64,000 nucleotides of DNA, taken from assembly GCA_027459675.1 (NCBI GenBank), contig DAIDHO010000002.1:29645-93644 (forward strand). The letters run 5' to 3'. The stretch's first letter is position 1; each line of letters begins with the position of its first letter. Positions 53,584-63,684 of the stretch are shown piece by piece. The translations under genes were made by a program, and so were the position numbers. The notes beneath the pieces are model-generated. The model ran no database searches and was not told the DNA's origin. It saw only the letters and a list, made by a program, of their open reading frames with translations. This stretch comes from Parachlamydiales bacterium (lineage in GTDB: Bacteria; Chlamydiota; Chlamydiia; Chlamydiales; Rhabdochlamydiaceae).

Positions 53584-55795
53584 TGTCTTCAATTAAAACC
53601 CGTCGAGGTTTGCTTCCTTCTTGAGAACTAATCACCCCATGCATCTCTAGTTCATCCATGAGGCTTGCAGCTCTCGCATAACCGATTTTGAGTTTTCGTT
53701 GCAAGTAGGTTGTGGAGGCACTTTGGGTTTCGATGACGATAGCCTTGGCTTGATCGTAGAGCGAGTCTCGAGGTCCGTTCCCTTCTCCTTCTTCTATGAG
53801 TTCTTGTGCCATCGAATCAAAAGAGGTGATGAGATAGTTTGGAGGGGCTTGATCACAAATGAACCGGACGACCCGGTTGATATCTTCATCGCTCACGTAG
53901 GCGCCTTGCGAGCGCATGAGGTGGGAGGTTCCTGGAGGGAGGAACAACATATCTCCATTGCCCAACAGGCTTTCCGCCCCGTTTTCGTCTAGGATAATCT
54001 GCGAGTTCACACGGCTTGCGACTTTAAAAGCAATCCGGGTAGGGAAGTTAGCTTTGATCAGCCCTGTAATGACTTCGCGCGAAGGGCGCTGGGTAGCAAG
54101 AATTAAATGGATACCTACTGCACGTGCCATCTGAGCAATACGGGCAATGGGAGTTTCAAGATCAGAGCTAGAGGCCATCATCAGGTCAGCAAATTCATCG
54201 ATAATTCCAACAATGGCGGGCATTTTTTCAGGAATAGAGACATTCAGCGACGCTTCAAGCTCAGGATTGATGGTACGAGAGTTAAACGCAGTGATATTGC
54301 GCAGGCCTAAATGCTTTAAAATGTCGTATCTGTTTTGCATCTCTTTGACCATCCAATTAAGAGCGGCATACGCGCCATGGGCTTCGGTGATTACAGGAGC
54401 AATTAGATGGGGAAGTTGGGTATAGGGAGTGAGTTCGACTTTTTTAGGATCTATCATAATGAGTTTGATGTCTTCGGGGGTGGCATTCATTAAAATCGAC
54501 ATAATGATGGTGTTAATACAAACCGATTTTCCAGAACCTGTCGCACCGGCAATCAGGCAATGGGGCATTTTAGCGAGGTCACTTACAATGTTTTCTCCAG
54601 AGACAGTTTTTCCTAAGATAACGGGAATAAAGAGTTTTCGAGAGCCTTCTTGATAAGAGGTGAGCATTTCTTTAAAGCTGACTTCTTGAGGGTAAGGCGC
54701 GGGGATTTCGACGCCGACGGCGGCTTTTCCTGGGATGGGCGCAATAATGCGAATGGACTTTGCTTGGAGTTTGAGAGCTATGTCATTTTCAAGAGTAGTA
54801 ATTTTTTGAACTTTTACACCTACTGCAGGATGGATTTCAAATGAAGCAATAGTGGGGCCACAATTAATATCTCCCACTTTAGCTTCAATCCCAAAACTCA
54901 GAAGAGTCTCTTCCAAAATATCGGCTTGCCGTTTGAGCTCTTTTTTGAGAGAGGGTTGGTCGACTTTTTTTGCACTGGTAAGAAGCGCAGAAGGAGGAAT
55001 TTCATAGCCGCCAGAAGAAGAGCTCCCATAGGAAGAACGCACGGGGCGGGGGGCTTTTTTTTCTTCTTTCTCCGAAGAGGTGCGAATGCGAAGCTCTGGA
55101 GCTACTTGCACAGAGACAGGAGATGAAGATAGTGAAATAGGTTTGGATAAACTTTTTTCAATCCCTTCAGCATCAAAAGCAAGCTCTTTTTCTTGATTTT
55201 GTGCTTGCAACATACGCTGGATGAGATCCACAATTTTTACATTTGTTAAGAACAAGAAAGAGATGATGGACGTCATTGTAAAGGTGATGCCTACTCCTAG
55301 GTTCCCTAAAAGTCTCTCCATATTATAGCGGGGTAGATCGTGATAAAGGTAGTAGAGGGGTACACCACCTAAATAATGTCTTAAAGAGTCATGCGGATAA
55401 GGGAGCTGGAAAGAAAGGAATTCAGATAAGATCTTATGTTTAAGGGCTCCTGGAATCGGCGTGCCGAGCTCAGCACATAAGTTGAGCAGTATTCCAAAAG
55501 AAATCGTGAAAAGGCCCATATAAAAACATTTGGAGCGTAAAAAGGGAACTTCTCCTTTAAGGAGGTAGTTCCAACCCATCCATCCTAAAAAGCCTCCAAT
55601 GGGATAAATGGTGAGGCCGAATAAATAAAGTAAGATCCACGCATAGCCGTGGCCTACAATGCCGAGCCAGTTGGTGGTTTGATCGGTGATGTCATAGCTG
55701 AAAAGGCAAAGTAAAGAAACAAACACTCCTAAAAGAAGGGCGACTCCTTTGGCCTCGGGTTGTGCTTTGGAAGTTACTTTCGCTCTCTTTGTCAT
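53561..55795 (-). CDS. ftsK: DNA translocase FtsK
   Basis: This 744-residue motor has an N-terminal membrane region (about four helices, residues 15-190), a low-complexity linker, and the RecA-like motor with Walker A GATGSGKSV and Walker B GIIDEFADLMM. A C-terminal winged helix (IGYARAASLMDELEMHGVIS) would recognise KOPS-like sequences. FtsK clears chromosomes from the division plane and activates XerCD recombination at dif. The frame extends 42 bp upstream to 55837; ATG 55795 is preferred. Confidence 0.95.
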   Translation of the reverse strand: MTKRAKVTSKAQPEAKGVALLLGVFVSLLCLFSYDITDQTTNWLGIVGHGYAWILLYLFGLTIYPIGGFLGWMGWNYLLKGEVPFLRSKCFYMGLFTISFGILLNLCAELGTPIPGALKHKILSEFLSFQLPYPHDSLRHYLGGVPLYYLYHDLPRYNMERLLGNLGVGITFTMTSIISFLFLTNVKIVDLIQRMLQAQNQEKELAFDAEGIEKSLSKPISLSSSPVSVQVAPELRIRTSSEKEEKKAPRPVRSSYGSSSSGGYEIPPSALLTSAKKVDQPSLKKELKRQADILEETLLSFGIEAKVGDINCGPTIASFEIHPAVGVKVQKITTLENDIALKLQAKSIRIIAPIPGKAAVGVEIPAPYPQEVSFKEMLTSYQEGSRKLFIPVILGKTVSGENIVSDLAKMPHCLIAGATGSGKSVCINTIIMSILMNATPEDIKLIMIDPKKVELTPYTQLPHLIAPVITEAHGAYAALNWMVKEMQNRYDILKHLGLRNITAFNSRTINPELEASLNVSIPEKMPAIVGIIDEFADLMMASSSDLETPIARIAQMARAVGIHLILATQRPSREVITGLIKANFPTRIAFKVASRVNSQIILDENGAESLLGNGDMLFLPPGTSHLMRSQGAYVSDEDINRVVRFICDQAPPNYLITSFDSMAQELIEEGEGNGPRDSLYDQAKAIVIETQSASTTYLQRKLKIGYARAASLMDELEMHGVISSQEGSKPRRVLIEDNDRSNRN

Positions 55796-55797
55796 CT

Positions 55798-56550
55798 TTA
55801 TAAATATAGAGTTAACAAAATTGCGACAATCAAGCAATACCAGGCAAAGGGTTTCAACACTCCTTTTTCAAGAAGGGGAATGGCGAGTCGTACCATTCCT
55901 AGTCCTACGATTGCGGAAGCGCCAAAGCCGATTGCGCAGCAAGAGATGTCGAAGGAGGGTTGATGGGTTAGCTTGAGCATTTCAAGGAGGGCACCCCCAG
56001 CCACAGAAGGAATAGAAAGAATAAAAGAAAAGCGGACTGCTTGCTGAGTACTGAGACCTCTGAAAACACCGGCTGTGATAGTACTTGCACTACGAGAAAT
56101 CCCTGGAACGAGAGCAATACTCTGCATCGACCCGATCCAGAGAGCGTCTTTCCAGGAAGGGTTTTTTGAATCTGTTTTAGACTGACGTCCTGCCAAAAAG
56201 AGCATGAAGGCTGTGACCAGAAGACAAGCTCCTAGAAGATGGGTTTCAGAGGCCCATAGCCTCACCGGTTTTAAAAGAAAATAGGCAGGGATGAGAGGGA
56301 AAAGAGCTACCATATAAAGAAACAGTTGGTTGGGAGTGTGAAAAAAAAGTTGCTGGAGATCTTTTCGGAAGTAGACTAAAAGGGCTATGAGTGTTCCCAA
56401 ATGGCAGGCAAGGTCGAAAAAGGCCGTTTCTTCGCCTGTAGGAATTTGAAGCCATTCTTTAATAATTTTTAAATGGGCTGAAGAGCTGATGGGGAAAAAT
56501 TCCGTACATCCTTGGACAAGGCCTAGTATGAATGCATGTAACCAGCTCAT
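55798..56550 (-). CDS. uppP: Undecaprenyl-diphosphatase UppP (BacA)
   Basis: This 250-residue membrane enzyme has the two diagnostic motifs EFFPISSSAHL (residues about 18-28) and PGISRSAST in the middle. It recycles undecaprenyl diphosphate to the monophosphate carrier for peptidoglycan and lipopolysaccharide synthesis. The ATG at 56550 follows AAAGGAAAC; the open frame upstream runs into tRNA-His and is not coding. Confidence 0.94.
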   Translation of the reverse strand: MSWLHAFILGLVQGCTEFFPISSSAHLKIIKEWLQIPTGEETAFFDLACHLGTLIALLVYFRKDLQQLFFHTPNQLFLYMVALFPLIPAYFLLKPVRLWASETHLLGACLLVTAFMLFLAGRQSKTDSKNPSWKDALWIGSMQSIALVPGISRSASTITAGVFRGLSTQQAVRFSFILSIPSVAGGALLEMLKLTHQPSFDISCCAIGFGASAIVGLGMVRLAIPLLEKGVLKPFAWYCLIVAILLTLYL

Positions 56551-56571
56551 GAATGTTTCCTTTGAAGAAAA

Positions 56572-56649
56572 TGGGGCGATCGACGGGATTCGAACCCGCG
56601 ACATCTGGAACCACAATCCAGTGCTCTAACCAACTGAGCTACGATCGCC
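56572..56649 (-). tRNA. tRNA-His (anticodon GUG), CCA encoded
   Basis: On the minus strand the acceptor pairs GCGATCG with CGATCGC, an extra 5' G (the His identity G-1) faces C73, and the anticodon loop TTGTGGT contains GTG between stems CTGGA/TCCAG. T arm loop TTCGAAT. The 3' CCA is encoded. It lies 22 bp upstream of uppP. Confidence 0.96.
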
Positions 56650-56774
56650 ACTGTAGAGAGTAAAAGTGTAAATGATCAAAACTGTTTAGGTCAATTTAAG
56701 AGATCATTTCAAAAATTAAGTTTAACAAAAATAGGATTTGTCTAGGAAATTTCCATTCTTTTCACGTTTTGAAA

Positions 56775-56833
56775 ATAGACCTCGTGCTTAAGCTACAGTT
56801 CAGTCGCTTTTAGCTTAAGCAAAAAGTCTAATA
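56775..56833. repeat. Dispersed palindromic repeat, copy 7 (inverted pair)
   Basis: Left arm TAGACCTCGTGCTTAAGC, centre CAGTTCAGTCGC, right arm TTTTAGCTTAAGC and end AAAGTCTAAT. It sits between tRNA-His (minus) and gspD (plus), a divergent position, so it is not simply a terminator. Confidence 0.85.
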
Positions 56834-56933
56834 TTTTCCTGTTTTCTTAACAAAACCTCTTTCGCAAAAAATGGCAGATTCATAAAATATCAACGGCGGT
56901 GCCTGATACGAGATCACTGCAAGGACTGTTAAT

Positions 56934-58556
56934 ATGCTTCACAAAAATACGATTCTTTTGAGTGCACTGTGTTTCTTAAACGTGGGTGGGTTTGCAGAAG
57001 GACCTATCGAGATCAAAGAAACAACCTATACGATCAATTTTCACGACGTTCCAGTGGTCGAGTTTATTCAATTTGTGACCAAGATTTCCGATGTGAATTT
57101 TATCTTTAATCACCACGATCTCCATTTTAATATTACCCTTTCCTCGGGTAAACCGGCCTCGCCCGGACAAGTGGTGCGTGCTCTTGTGCAAATTCTAAGA
57201 GCGCATGGTTTATCAATTTCTCAGCAAGATGGCTATTATGTGATTCATAAAGGAGCGGAAGAATTTCCTCCTTTAAAGAGTTATGAAAAATCTCATGAAG
57301 GAACGCCTTCTAAAGGAAGTGGAGGGGAGATTGTGGATTCCTTGCAGTCCCTACCTCTCATCGGGTCTTCCACCGGGGAGCCGCTCTCTTCTAGCTGGAG
57401 CTGGGGGGAAAGTAAACCTAACTTTTTAGTCTATAAATTGCAGTACCATGATGGAAATGAGATTGAAGAAACAGTGCGAAAAATTGCGGTAGATTTAGCA
57501 ACAAAGCCCACGACTTCACCGAGCTATTTAAATGTTTTAAAGTCTGTGCAATGGATTAAAGCAACCAACTCTTTGGTCTGCTCGGGGGATGAGGAATCGC
57601 TCAAAAACGTGAAGGAGTTATTGAAAAACTTGGATGTTCCGCTCCGACAAGTCTTTATTGAGATCCTTGTCATTGAAACAGATGCGCGTAATTCCTCTGA
57701 CTTTGGTCTTCAATGGGCTGCAGGGGGACGTTATAAAGATAGCATCGGGATGGGAATGGGTAATTTCCCTCCCTCCCAAAATCCCAATCCTTTTGCTCTT
57801 ACCTTCCAAAATATTAATGGAGGCACCCCCCCCACAGGTCCTCAGCAGATCCCTCTTGGGAATGGATTTGATATGGGAGTAATAGGAGATCTTTTATTCC
57901 ATAAAGGTCACTCATTTGTTTCACTGGCATCGTTGGTATCAGCTCTACAAGCGGATGGAGATACTTCAATTGTGCTGAATCAGAAAATCATCACCCAAGA
58001 CAACAAAAACTCCAAAATCTTTGTGGGAGACAATATTCCCTTTACGGGCTCGATTGTACAAACAACCGGCGCTAGCCAGCAAACCACGGCTAATGTCGAG
58101 TACCGTGATATCGGGGTCAACTTAAGCATCACCCCGAAATTAGGAGAAGGCGATATTATCACTCTCGACTTAAACGAAGAGATCACAGAGGCAATTCCCA
58201 CAGGAGCTAATAACGTTTCATCATCAGGGGTCACAGGAATTCAGACCACAAAAACGAATATGATGACCCACGTTCATGTGCCTGATAAGCACTTTTTAGT
58301 GCTCAGTGGCATGATCCGAAATGCTAAGAGTCAACATAAGGCGGGAATTCCCTGTTTAGGAGGGCTTCCTGGGATTGGTGCTCTCTTTAGTAAAACGAAG
58401 AAGCATGATGAAAAACGAAATGTCATTATTTTCGTGCGTCCTCACATCATCAAGTCTGTGGATGATTATCGTCGTATTACAGAGAATCAAGAAGAGCTGT
58501 ATCAGAAATTATCGCCACCAGATGCGATTGAGCAGGCGACCTCTCTCGTAAAATAA
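56934..58556 (+). CDS. gspD: GspD-like type II/IV pilus secretin
   Basis: This 540-residue protein has a signal peptide (1-22), an N0 domain (TYTINFHDVPVVEFIQFV), further N domains, and a C-terminal secretin domain with VFIEILVIETDARNSSDFGLQW, HVPDKHFLVLSGMI and RNVIIFVRPHI. The serine-rich N1/N2 linker is slightly long. Secretins form outer-membrane channels for type II secretion, pili or competence. No other gsp or pil gene is nearby; the partners must lie elsewhere. Its 3' end overlaps comEC in antisense by 48 bp. Confidence 0.9.
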   Translation: MLHKNTILLSALCFLNVGGFAEGPIEIKETTYTINFHDVPVVEFIQFVTKISDVNFIFNHHDLHFNITLSSGKPASPGQVVRALVQILRAHGLSISQQDGYYVIHKGAEEFPPLKSYEKSHEGTPSKGSGGEIVDSLQSLPLIGSSTGEPLSSSWSWGESKPNFLVYKLQYHDGNEIEETVRKIAVDLATKPTTSPSYLNVLKSVQWIKATNSLVCSGDEESLKNVKELLKNLDVPLRQVFIEILVIETDARNSSDFGLQWAAGGRYKDSIGMGMGNFPPSQNPNPFALTFQNINGGTPPTGPQQIPLGNGFDMGVIGDLLFHKGHSFVSLASLVSALQADGDTSIVLNQKIITQDNKNSKIFVGDNIPFTGSIVQTTGASQQTTANVEYRDIGVNLSITPKLGEGDIITLDLNEEITEAIPTGANNVSSSGVTGIQTTKTNMMTHVHVPDKHFLVLSGMIRNAKSQHKAGIPCLGGLPGIGALFSKTKKHDEKRNVIIFVRPHIIKSVDDYRRITENQEELYQKLSPPDAIEQATSLVK

Positions 58557-59954
58557 GCCGAACATCGCTGTTAAGGATAAAAGGGCCCAAGAAAGTGTAA
58601 AGAAGGGCACTCTCCATTGAAAATCAAATAAAGCGGGTGGGTTACAGGCCACTTGCAGCATGCAGTCAGTTAAAATTTCGGCTATTTTTAAAAAGGGAGC
58701 TGCGAGAAAGGGAATAGCGGCCAAAAGAAGTCCTGGAATTAAAAAGAGATAAGCCAGAGAGACAGCGGCAGGGAGAAAGAGGTTATAGACTAGGCTTAAG
58801 AAAGGAAATTTATGAAAGTGAAAGAAGATCAGGGGAAGCGAGATGCAATGGATGGCAAGATTAAGAGCCAGGGTTTCTCGGCAGAAAAAGGCGAGGATAG
58901 ACCCCCCGCGATCGATAAGCGGAAGAACACGAGATTGGCTGAAAGAGCGAGAAGGAAGCCCTTTTTTTAAAAAGTCGCGCAACGAAGGATATACGATAAA
59001 GATCGCGGCGGTACAAAGAAAACTGAATTGAAATCCCAACTGGAAAAAGACGCAGGGGTCTAAGAGGAGTTCCCAAATTAGGGCTCCACCTAAGGCATTG
59101 AGAGGTGTGATTTGGAATTTTCGGGCATGCGCTATTGCATAAAGAGTTACGCTTACCCATGCGCGTTGGATGGGGGGAGAATTACCTAAGATCAACGCGT
59201 AGGTAGTGAGAAGCGCAATGAGTAAAACAGTTCCTCGATAGCCAGGTAGGATGACTTTGAATACCATTTCTAGCAAAAGCGCGAGCAAAGAAAATTGAAA
59301 TCCTGAAACGCCCAGTAAATGAAGAAGCCCGAGGCGGTTAAATTGAAGGGCCATCAGCCGGTCATCGATTTCGCCTGTGACCATCGAAAGAAGAAAGGAA
59401 GCAGTTTCCTTGGAAGAGAAGATTTTTTTAAACTGGTGCCGTACTTTATCTTTGATTTGAAATCTCCACTCTGCAAGGGAATAGGTGGAAGAGAGAACTT
59501 CATAGGAAGAGGGTTTTAAGACATAGGTTGGAAATTTTTTGGGAAGAAGCCGTCCTTTGATCATCAACGCGTGGTGCGCAGACGGCCGTGGTTTATGAAG
59601 TGGGGTGTAAATTTGACAGGGGATCCGTCTCCATGTTTGAGATGATGTCATAAATGAACTTAAGGTCCCTTTTGTGAGGTACGAAGTTCCAAAGGGAGAA
59701 TGACTATAAGCCACAGATTCGGGAATAAAAATCCCCTTTCCTTCTACCCCTTTTTCAGGAATGGAGGGAAGGGTGACTGAAAATGTCGCAAAAGCAAAGC
59801 CTACAAGAAAAGTAGCAAGAGAGAAGATCCACCGTATTTTCCAAAGCAGAATGAGACAAGTGAGGATAATAAAATAAACTGGATGAAAAGAAATCTTGCA
59901 GGAGATTCCCAGTAGAAAGAGGAGCCCATAGTAAAAGAGAGGATAACAGCTCAT
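58509..59954 (-). CDS. comEC: ComEC/Rec2-family DNA-uptake channel, short form
   Basis: This 481-residue protein has an N-terminal OB-like extracytoplasmic part and a Competence domain with many membrane helices (HLLGVSGFQFSLLALLLE, DPCVFFQLGFQFSFLC). The C-terminal metallo-hydrolase domain of larger ComEC proteins is absent, as in Chlamydia CT339 in my memory. ComEC imports single-stranded DNA across the inner membrane. ATG 59954 is preferred to TTG 59960. It is convergent with gspD. Confidence 0.88.
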   Translation of the reverse strand: MSCYPLFYYGLLFLLGISCKISFHPVYFIILTCLILLWKIRWIFSLATFLVGFAFATFSVTLPSIPEKGVEGKGIFIPESVAYSHSPFGTSYLTKGTLSSFMTSSQTWRRIPCQIYTPLHKPRPSAHHALMIKGRLLPKKFPTYVLKPSSYEVLSSTYSLAEWRFQIKDKVRHQFKKIFSSKETASFLLSMVTGEIDDRLMALQFNRLGLLHLLGVSGFQFSLLALLLEMVFKVILPGYRGTVLLIALLTTYALILGNSPPIQRAWVSVTLYAIAHARKFQITPLNALGGALIWELLLDPCVFFQLGFQFSFLCTAAIFIVYPSLRDFLKKGLPSRSFSQSRVLPLIDRGGSILAFFCRETLALNLAIHCISLPLIFFHFHKFPFLSLVYNLFLPAAVSLAYLFLIPGLLLAAIPFLAAPFLKIAEILTDCMLQVACNPPALFDFQWRVPFFTLSWALLSLTAMFGLFYERGRLLNRIWWR

Positions 59955-59982
59955 ACTCAAGAAAAATGGTCAGAGTATAATG

Positions 59983-61254
59983 TTATTCCTTCTTTTTAGG
60001 AAGACGGGTTTCGATCGAAGAGTAAATCAAGCGAGCGCCTCTTTGTCCTGTGAGATAAAACAGGATCCACTCGAGCATGACAGTCAGCCTATTGCGGAAT
60101 CCAATGAGATAGACAATATGAACAAAGCACCACATGAACCAGGCAAATAAGCCAGAGAATTGGAATTTTCCGATCATGGCAATTGCTTTAGCTTTGCCGA
60201 TAGTTGCCATGCTCCCTTTATTGAAGTATTTAAAAGGGGGTCTTTTTTCTTTAGGAATCTGATTTTTAATGAGGCGGGCGACATATCCTCCCTGTTGAAT
60301 GGCAACAGGTGAGACAGCGGGGAGAGGTTTTTGATCTTTTCCTATACAGCAGGCCGCATCACCGATCACAAAAATCTCCGGATAGTGGGGAATAGATAAG
60401 TCGGGTTCGACAATGACGCGACCTTGGGGGTCAAGAGGTGTATCCAACGTTTTAAGTAAGGGAGAGGCTTGATTTCCCGCAGCCCAGATGATATTTTTAC
60501 AAGGATAGAAAGTTTCTTCAACATAGACTCCCTCCTCCGTGACATTCGTAACTTTTTTTCCTTCGATCACTTCTACTCCCAGCTTTTCGAGGTCGCGTCT
60601 GGCGCGGGCTGCAAGTGGAGGGGAATACATCGGAAGGATATGAGGGCCCGCTTCGATGAGATAGATGTGGGATTTGCTAGGATTGATACGCCGAAAGTTT
60701 TTAAAGAGAGTTTTATGTGCAATTTCTGCAATAGCCCCTGCCATTTCAACTCCCGTAGGACCTCCCCCAATAATCACAAAATTGAGATATTTAGCCGATT
60801 CTTTCAAGTTATCAAGACGTTCCGCCTTTTCAAAGGAGATTAAAATGTCTTCGCGGATTTTAAGAGCATCTTGGATGGTTTTAAGACCCGGAGCATATTG
60901 CTCCCAGGCATCGTTGCCAAAATACGAGTGTCGGGCGCCCACCGCTAGGATCAAACAATTGTATTTTATTTTTTCTCCATTGGCAAAAAAGATCTCTTTA
61001 TTCTTTTTATCAATACGCACTGCATCTCCCATGATGACCGTAACATTTTCATAGGCTCGAAAGATTTCTCGGATCGGAATCCCGATTTCTCCGGGTGAGA
61101 GGGCAGCGCTTGCCACTTGATAGAGAAGAGGCTGAAAAAGGTGATGGTTGGTTTTATCAATGATTAAGATCTCAAAAGGGGTTCTTTTAAATGCCTTAGC
61201 AACATTGATTCCGCCAAATCCAGCTCCGAGAATTACGACTTTGGGAGATGTCAT
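59983..61254 (-). CDS. ndh: Type II NADH dehydrogenase (NDH-2)
   Basis: This 423-residue flavoprotein has two dinucleotide folds: FAD motif GAGFGGINVA at the N-terminus and NADH motif IIGGGPTGVEMAG (about 163-175). The GDAACC segment and the C-terminal hydrophobic stretch (membrane association) are typical for NDH-2. It oxidises NADH and reduces quinone without proton pumping. Chlamydiae usually use Na+-NQR; an additional NDH-2 fits the larger respiratory repertoire of environmental members. Confidence 0.92.
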   Translation of the reverse strand: MTSPKVVILGAGFGGINVAKAFKRTPFEILIIDKTNHHLFQPLLYQVASAALSPGEIGIPIREIFRAYENVTVIMGDAVRIDKKNKEIFFANGEKIKYNCLILAVGARHSYFGNDAWEQYAPGLKTIQDALKIREDILISFEKAERLDNLKESAKYLNFVIIGGGPTGVEMAGAIAEIAHKTLFKNFRRINPSKSHIYLIEAGPHILPMYSPPLAARARRDLEKLGVEVIEGKKVTNVTEEGVYVEETFYPCKNIIWAAGNQASPLLKTLDTPLDPQGRVIVEPDLSIPHYPEIFVIGDAACCIGKDQKPLPAVSPVAIQQGGYVARLIKNQIPKEKRPPFKYFNKGSMATIGKAKAIAMIGKFQFSGLFAWFMWCFVHIVYLIGFRNRLTVMLEWILFYLTGQRGARLIYSSIETRLPKKKE

Positions 61255-61626
61255 AATTTCTGAATATCCTATTTGCTCTTTTCTTCCAAGCTACGCGAAT
61301 CATGGGCCCTACGAGATTCATGAAAATAGGCCAAAAATTGTCATAAAAGCTAAGAACGTTTAGTTACGCACGAAGATCTATTAAATCGTTTACATTGCAA
61401 ATTTCTCAACATTTTGTTAACATTTTGGCGCATTTAGTGAGGGTGAGGGGTCCGGAAGGAAAAATATTCAGAGCTTGAAATAAATGTGATGAGCTAGCCA
61501 TTTAATGATAATATTCGGTTAAGAAAATGCGCAGCCTACGAGCACGCCAAAAATTGGGAAGTTCTCCTTACTACTCAGTGGCGTAGTATTTTTAAGCGTG
61601 CACGAGATTAAGGGGGACAGGTAAGT
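61255..61626. other. Intergenic region upstream of ptsHI
   Basis: No gene was found. AT-rich sequence at 61385-61430 is a plausible promoter area for ptsHI. TACTAC/GTAGTA can form a small hairpin in the leader. TTTAGTTACGCA around 61369 matches the flank of dispersed-repeat copy 6, suggesting a decayed repeat. Confidence 0.55.
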
Positions 61627-61905
61627 GTGAAAAAGGTCATTCACAAACTAAAAGTCAAAAATTTATTGGGACTCCATGCAAGACCGGCAGCGACAATTGC
61701 TAAACTCTTACAAGGATCGAAATCTCAAGTCACTATCTCCTACAAACAAGAAAGTGTGAATGCAAGGAGTATCATGAGTATTTTGATGCTAGCGATTAAA
61801 AAAAATAGCCTTATTACCTTAACCGTTGAAGGCGAAGATGCGGAAGAAACTCTGTCGAAATTGATTACCGCATTTGAGTCACAGTTTGGAGAGAAAATTA
61901 ATTGA
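61627..61905 (+). CDS. ptsH: Phosphocarrier protein HPr
   Basis: This 92-residue protein has the active histidine in LGLHARPAA (His17, equivalent to His15) and the regulatory serine motif NARSIMSIL (Ser48, equivalent to Ser46). GTG start with a GGGGACAGG site. It accepts phosphate from enzyme I. It overlaps ptsI by four bases (TTGA). No sugar permease is in the window; chlamydial HPr may act in regulation with an HPr kinase. Confidence 0.94.
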   Translation: MKKVIHKLKVKNLLGLHARPAATIAKLLQGSKSQVTISYKQESVNARSIMSILMLAIKKNSLITLTVEGEDAEETLSKLITAFESQFGEKIN

Positions 61906-63674
61906 CCCCAGAAGATGAATTAAATCTTGAGATTTATATTAAAGGAGCCCCGGTAAGTGAGGGTATCGCAATTGGGATTCCTATCTTCCTTTCTTCAGAA
62001 GGGGAAAAAGTTCCAGATTTTCCTATTAGCACAGGTGAAGTGGAGAATGAAATTGCGCGATATCGCCAAGCGCTTTCATCGAGTCGCCAAGATTTGAAAA
62101 AGCTTCACGATAATTTAACGCAAGAGGGCTCGAGCGAAATAGCCTCGATCATTGGAACCCATATTGAGATGCTGGATGATCCGTTGATGACTACACACAT
62201 GGAATCCAAAATTCGGGAAATGCTTAAAAATACGGAAGCTGTTTTCCATACTGTGATCCATGATTATGAACAACGCTTTAGTGCTACTTCCGATGGTTTT
62301 TTTAAGCAGCGCCTGTCCGATGTCAGAGATTTATCTCAGCGCGTTCTTCGCAACTTATGCGATTCGAATAAACTCTCATTTGATAAAGTTCCTCAAGATG
62401 CCATCGTCTTTGCAAAAGAGCTCATTCCTTCTGATACTGCTTCGATCCAAGCTTCTCGTATTAGCGCTTTTGTTACCCAAAGCGGAGGAGGCACTTCCCA
62501 TGCGGCCCTCATTGCCCGGGCTAAAGGGATTCCGTATGTTTCGAGTGTGAGCATGGAAGTTCTAGAGAAAGTGAAGGGAAAATGCGTCATTGTAGATGGA
62601 TTGACAGGTGATATTATTTTAAATCCTTCTAACGATACGCTTGAAAAGTATGAACAACTGAGAAAGCGGCTGATGAGGCAATATCAACAACTAGAACAAG
62701 ATAATAATCTCGTGTCCGAGACCCTGGATGGTTACAAAGTAGATCTGTTTGCAAGTATCAATAACCTCAGCGATATGGAGCTTGCACACCATTATCGGGC
62801 CGTGGGCGTGGGCCTTTTCCGGACAGAATACCTTTTTTTAAAAGATTCCTCCCTCTTCTTCAATGAAGAAGGGCAGAGAAAGATCTATCAAGAAATTTTC
62901 GAAAAGGCCCAAGGAATGTCTGTGACTTTTCGAGTGATGGATCTAGGAGGAGATAAATATTCAGATATATTTCCTGAGATATCCAAAGAGCTCAATCCTG
63001 TTTTAGGGATTCGCGGAATTCGCTTTCTTCTTCGCAGACGGGATGTGTTTAAAACCCAACTCCGAGCAGTTCTTCAAGCTGCTGTCGGTCACCAGGTACG
63101 TCTTTTATTTCCTTTTATTACTGATATTGAAGAATTGAGGGAAGTTAAGATGATTATTCAAGATATTAAAAGAGAGCTTTACGAACAAGGCGTTCCATTT
63201 TTAGATCCTATCTCCTTTGGATGCATGTTAGAAGTTCCCTCTTCGGTCCTTGTGTGTGATGCATTGGCCCAAGAGAGCGATTTCTTAGCATTAGGAACCA
63301 ACGATTTGATTCAATATACACTCGGGATTGATCGGAGTAATCCTAGCATGAGCGACTTTTATTACCCCACTCATCCCAGTGTGATCCGGATGATTCGGAT
63401 GACACTTATCGAATCCAATAGATACTCAAAGCCTGTAACTATTTGCGGGGAGATGGCTTCTAATCCTTTATTTACGTCTCTTCTATTAGGTCTGGGTGTG
63501 CGTCAATTCTCAGGTGCCCCTCGCTTTATCCCTCTGATCAAAAAAACGGTCCGACATTTATCATTGCTCGATGCCGTTGACATTGCAGAACATGTGCTTA
63601 CTTTAAAGACTTCCACAGAGATTTCTAATTATTTGCAAGAATCCTTCAAGAAGTCTCAAAGAGAATGTTCTTAA
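61902..63674 (+). CDS. ptsI: PTS enzyme I (phosphoenolpyruvate-protein phosphotransferase)
   Basis: This 590-residue protein has the swivelling His domain with SGGGTSHAALIAR (catalytic His), and a PEP-binding barrel with GVGLFRTEYLF, RVMDLGGDK, FGCMLEVPSS and FLALGTNDLIQYTLGIDR. It transfers phosphate from PEP to HPr. TTG start at 61902 coupled to the ptsH stop; no ATG in frame lies near. A repeat copy begins 11 bp after the stop. Confidence 0.95.
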   Translation: MTPEDELNLEIYIKGAPVSEGIAIGIPIFLSSEGEKVPDFPISTGEVENEIARYRQALSSSRQDLKKLHDNLTQEGSSEIASIIGTHIEMLDDPLMTTHMESKIREMLKNTEAVFHTVIHDYEQRFSATSDGFFKQRLSDVRDLSQRVLRNLCDSNKLSFDKVPQDAIVFAKELIPSDTASIQASRISAFVTQSGGGTSHAALIARAKGIPYVSSVSMEVLEKVKGKCVIVDGLTGDIILNPSNDTLEKYEQLRKRLMRQYQQLEQDNNLVSETLDGYKVDLFASINNLSDMELAHHYRAVGVGLFRTEYLFLKDSSLFFNEEGQRKIYQEIFEKAQGMSVTFRVMDLGGDKYSDIFPEISKELNPVLGIRGIRFLLRRRDVFKTQLRAVLQAAVGHQVRLLFPFITDIEELREVKMIIQDIKRELYEQGVPFLDPISFGCMLEVPSSVLVCDALAQESDFLALGTNDLIQYTLGIDRSNPSMSDFYYPTHPSVIRMIRMTLIESNRYSKPVTICGEMASNPLFTSLLLGLGVRQFSGAPRFIPLIKKTVRHLSLLDAVDIAEHVLTLKTSTEISNYLQESFKKSQRECS

Positions 63675-63684
63675 CAGTTACTAT

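Noticed and set aside
61480..61626. A riboswitch or tRNA-like RNA upstream of ptsH
   Set aside because: Only short weak stems (six bases) could be found; no conserved riboswitch core was recognised.
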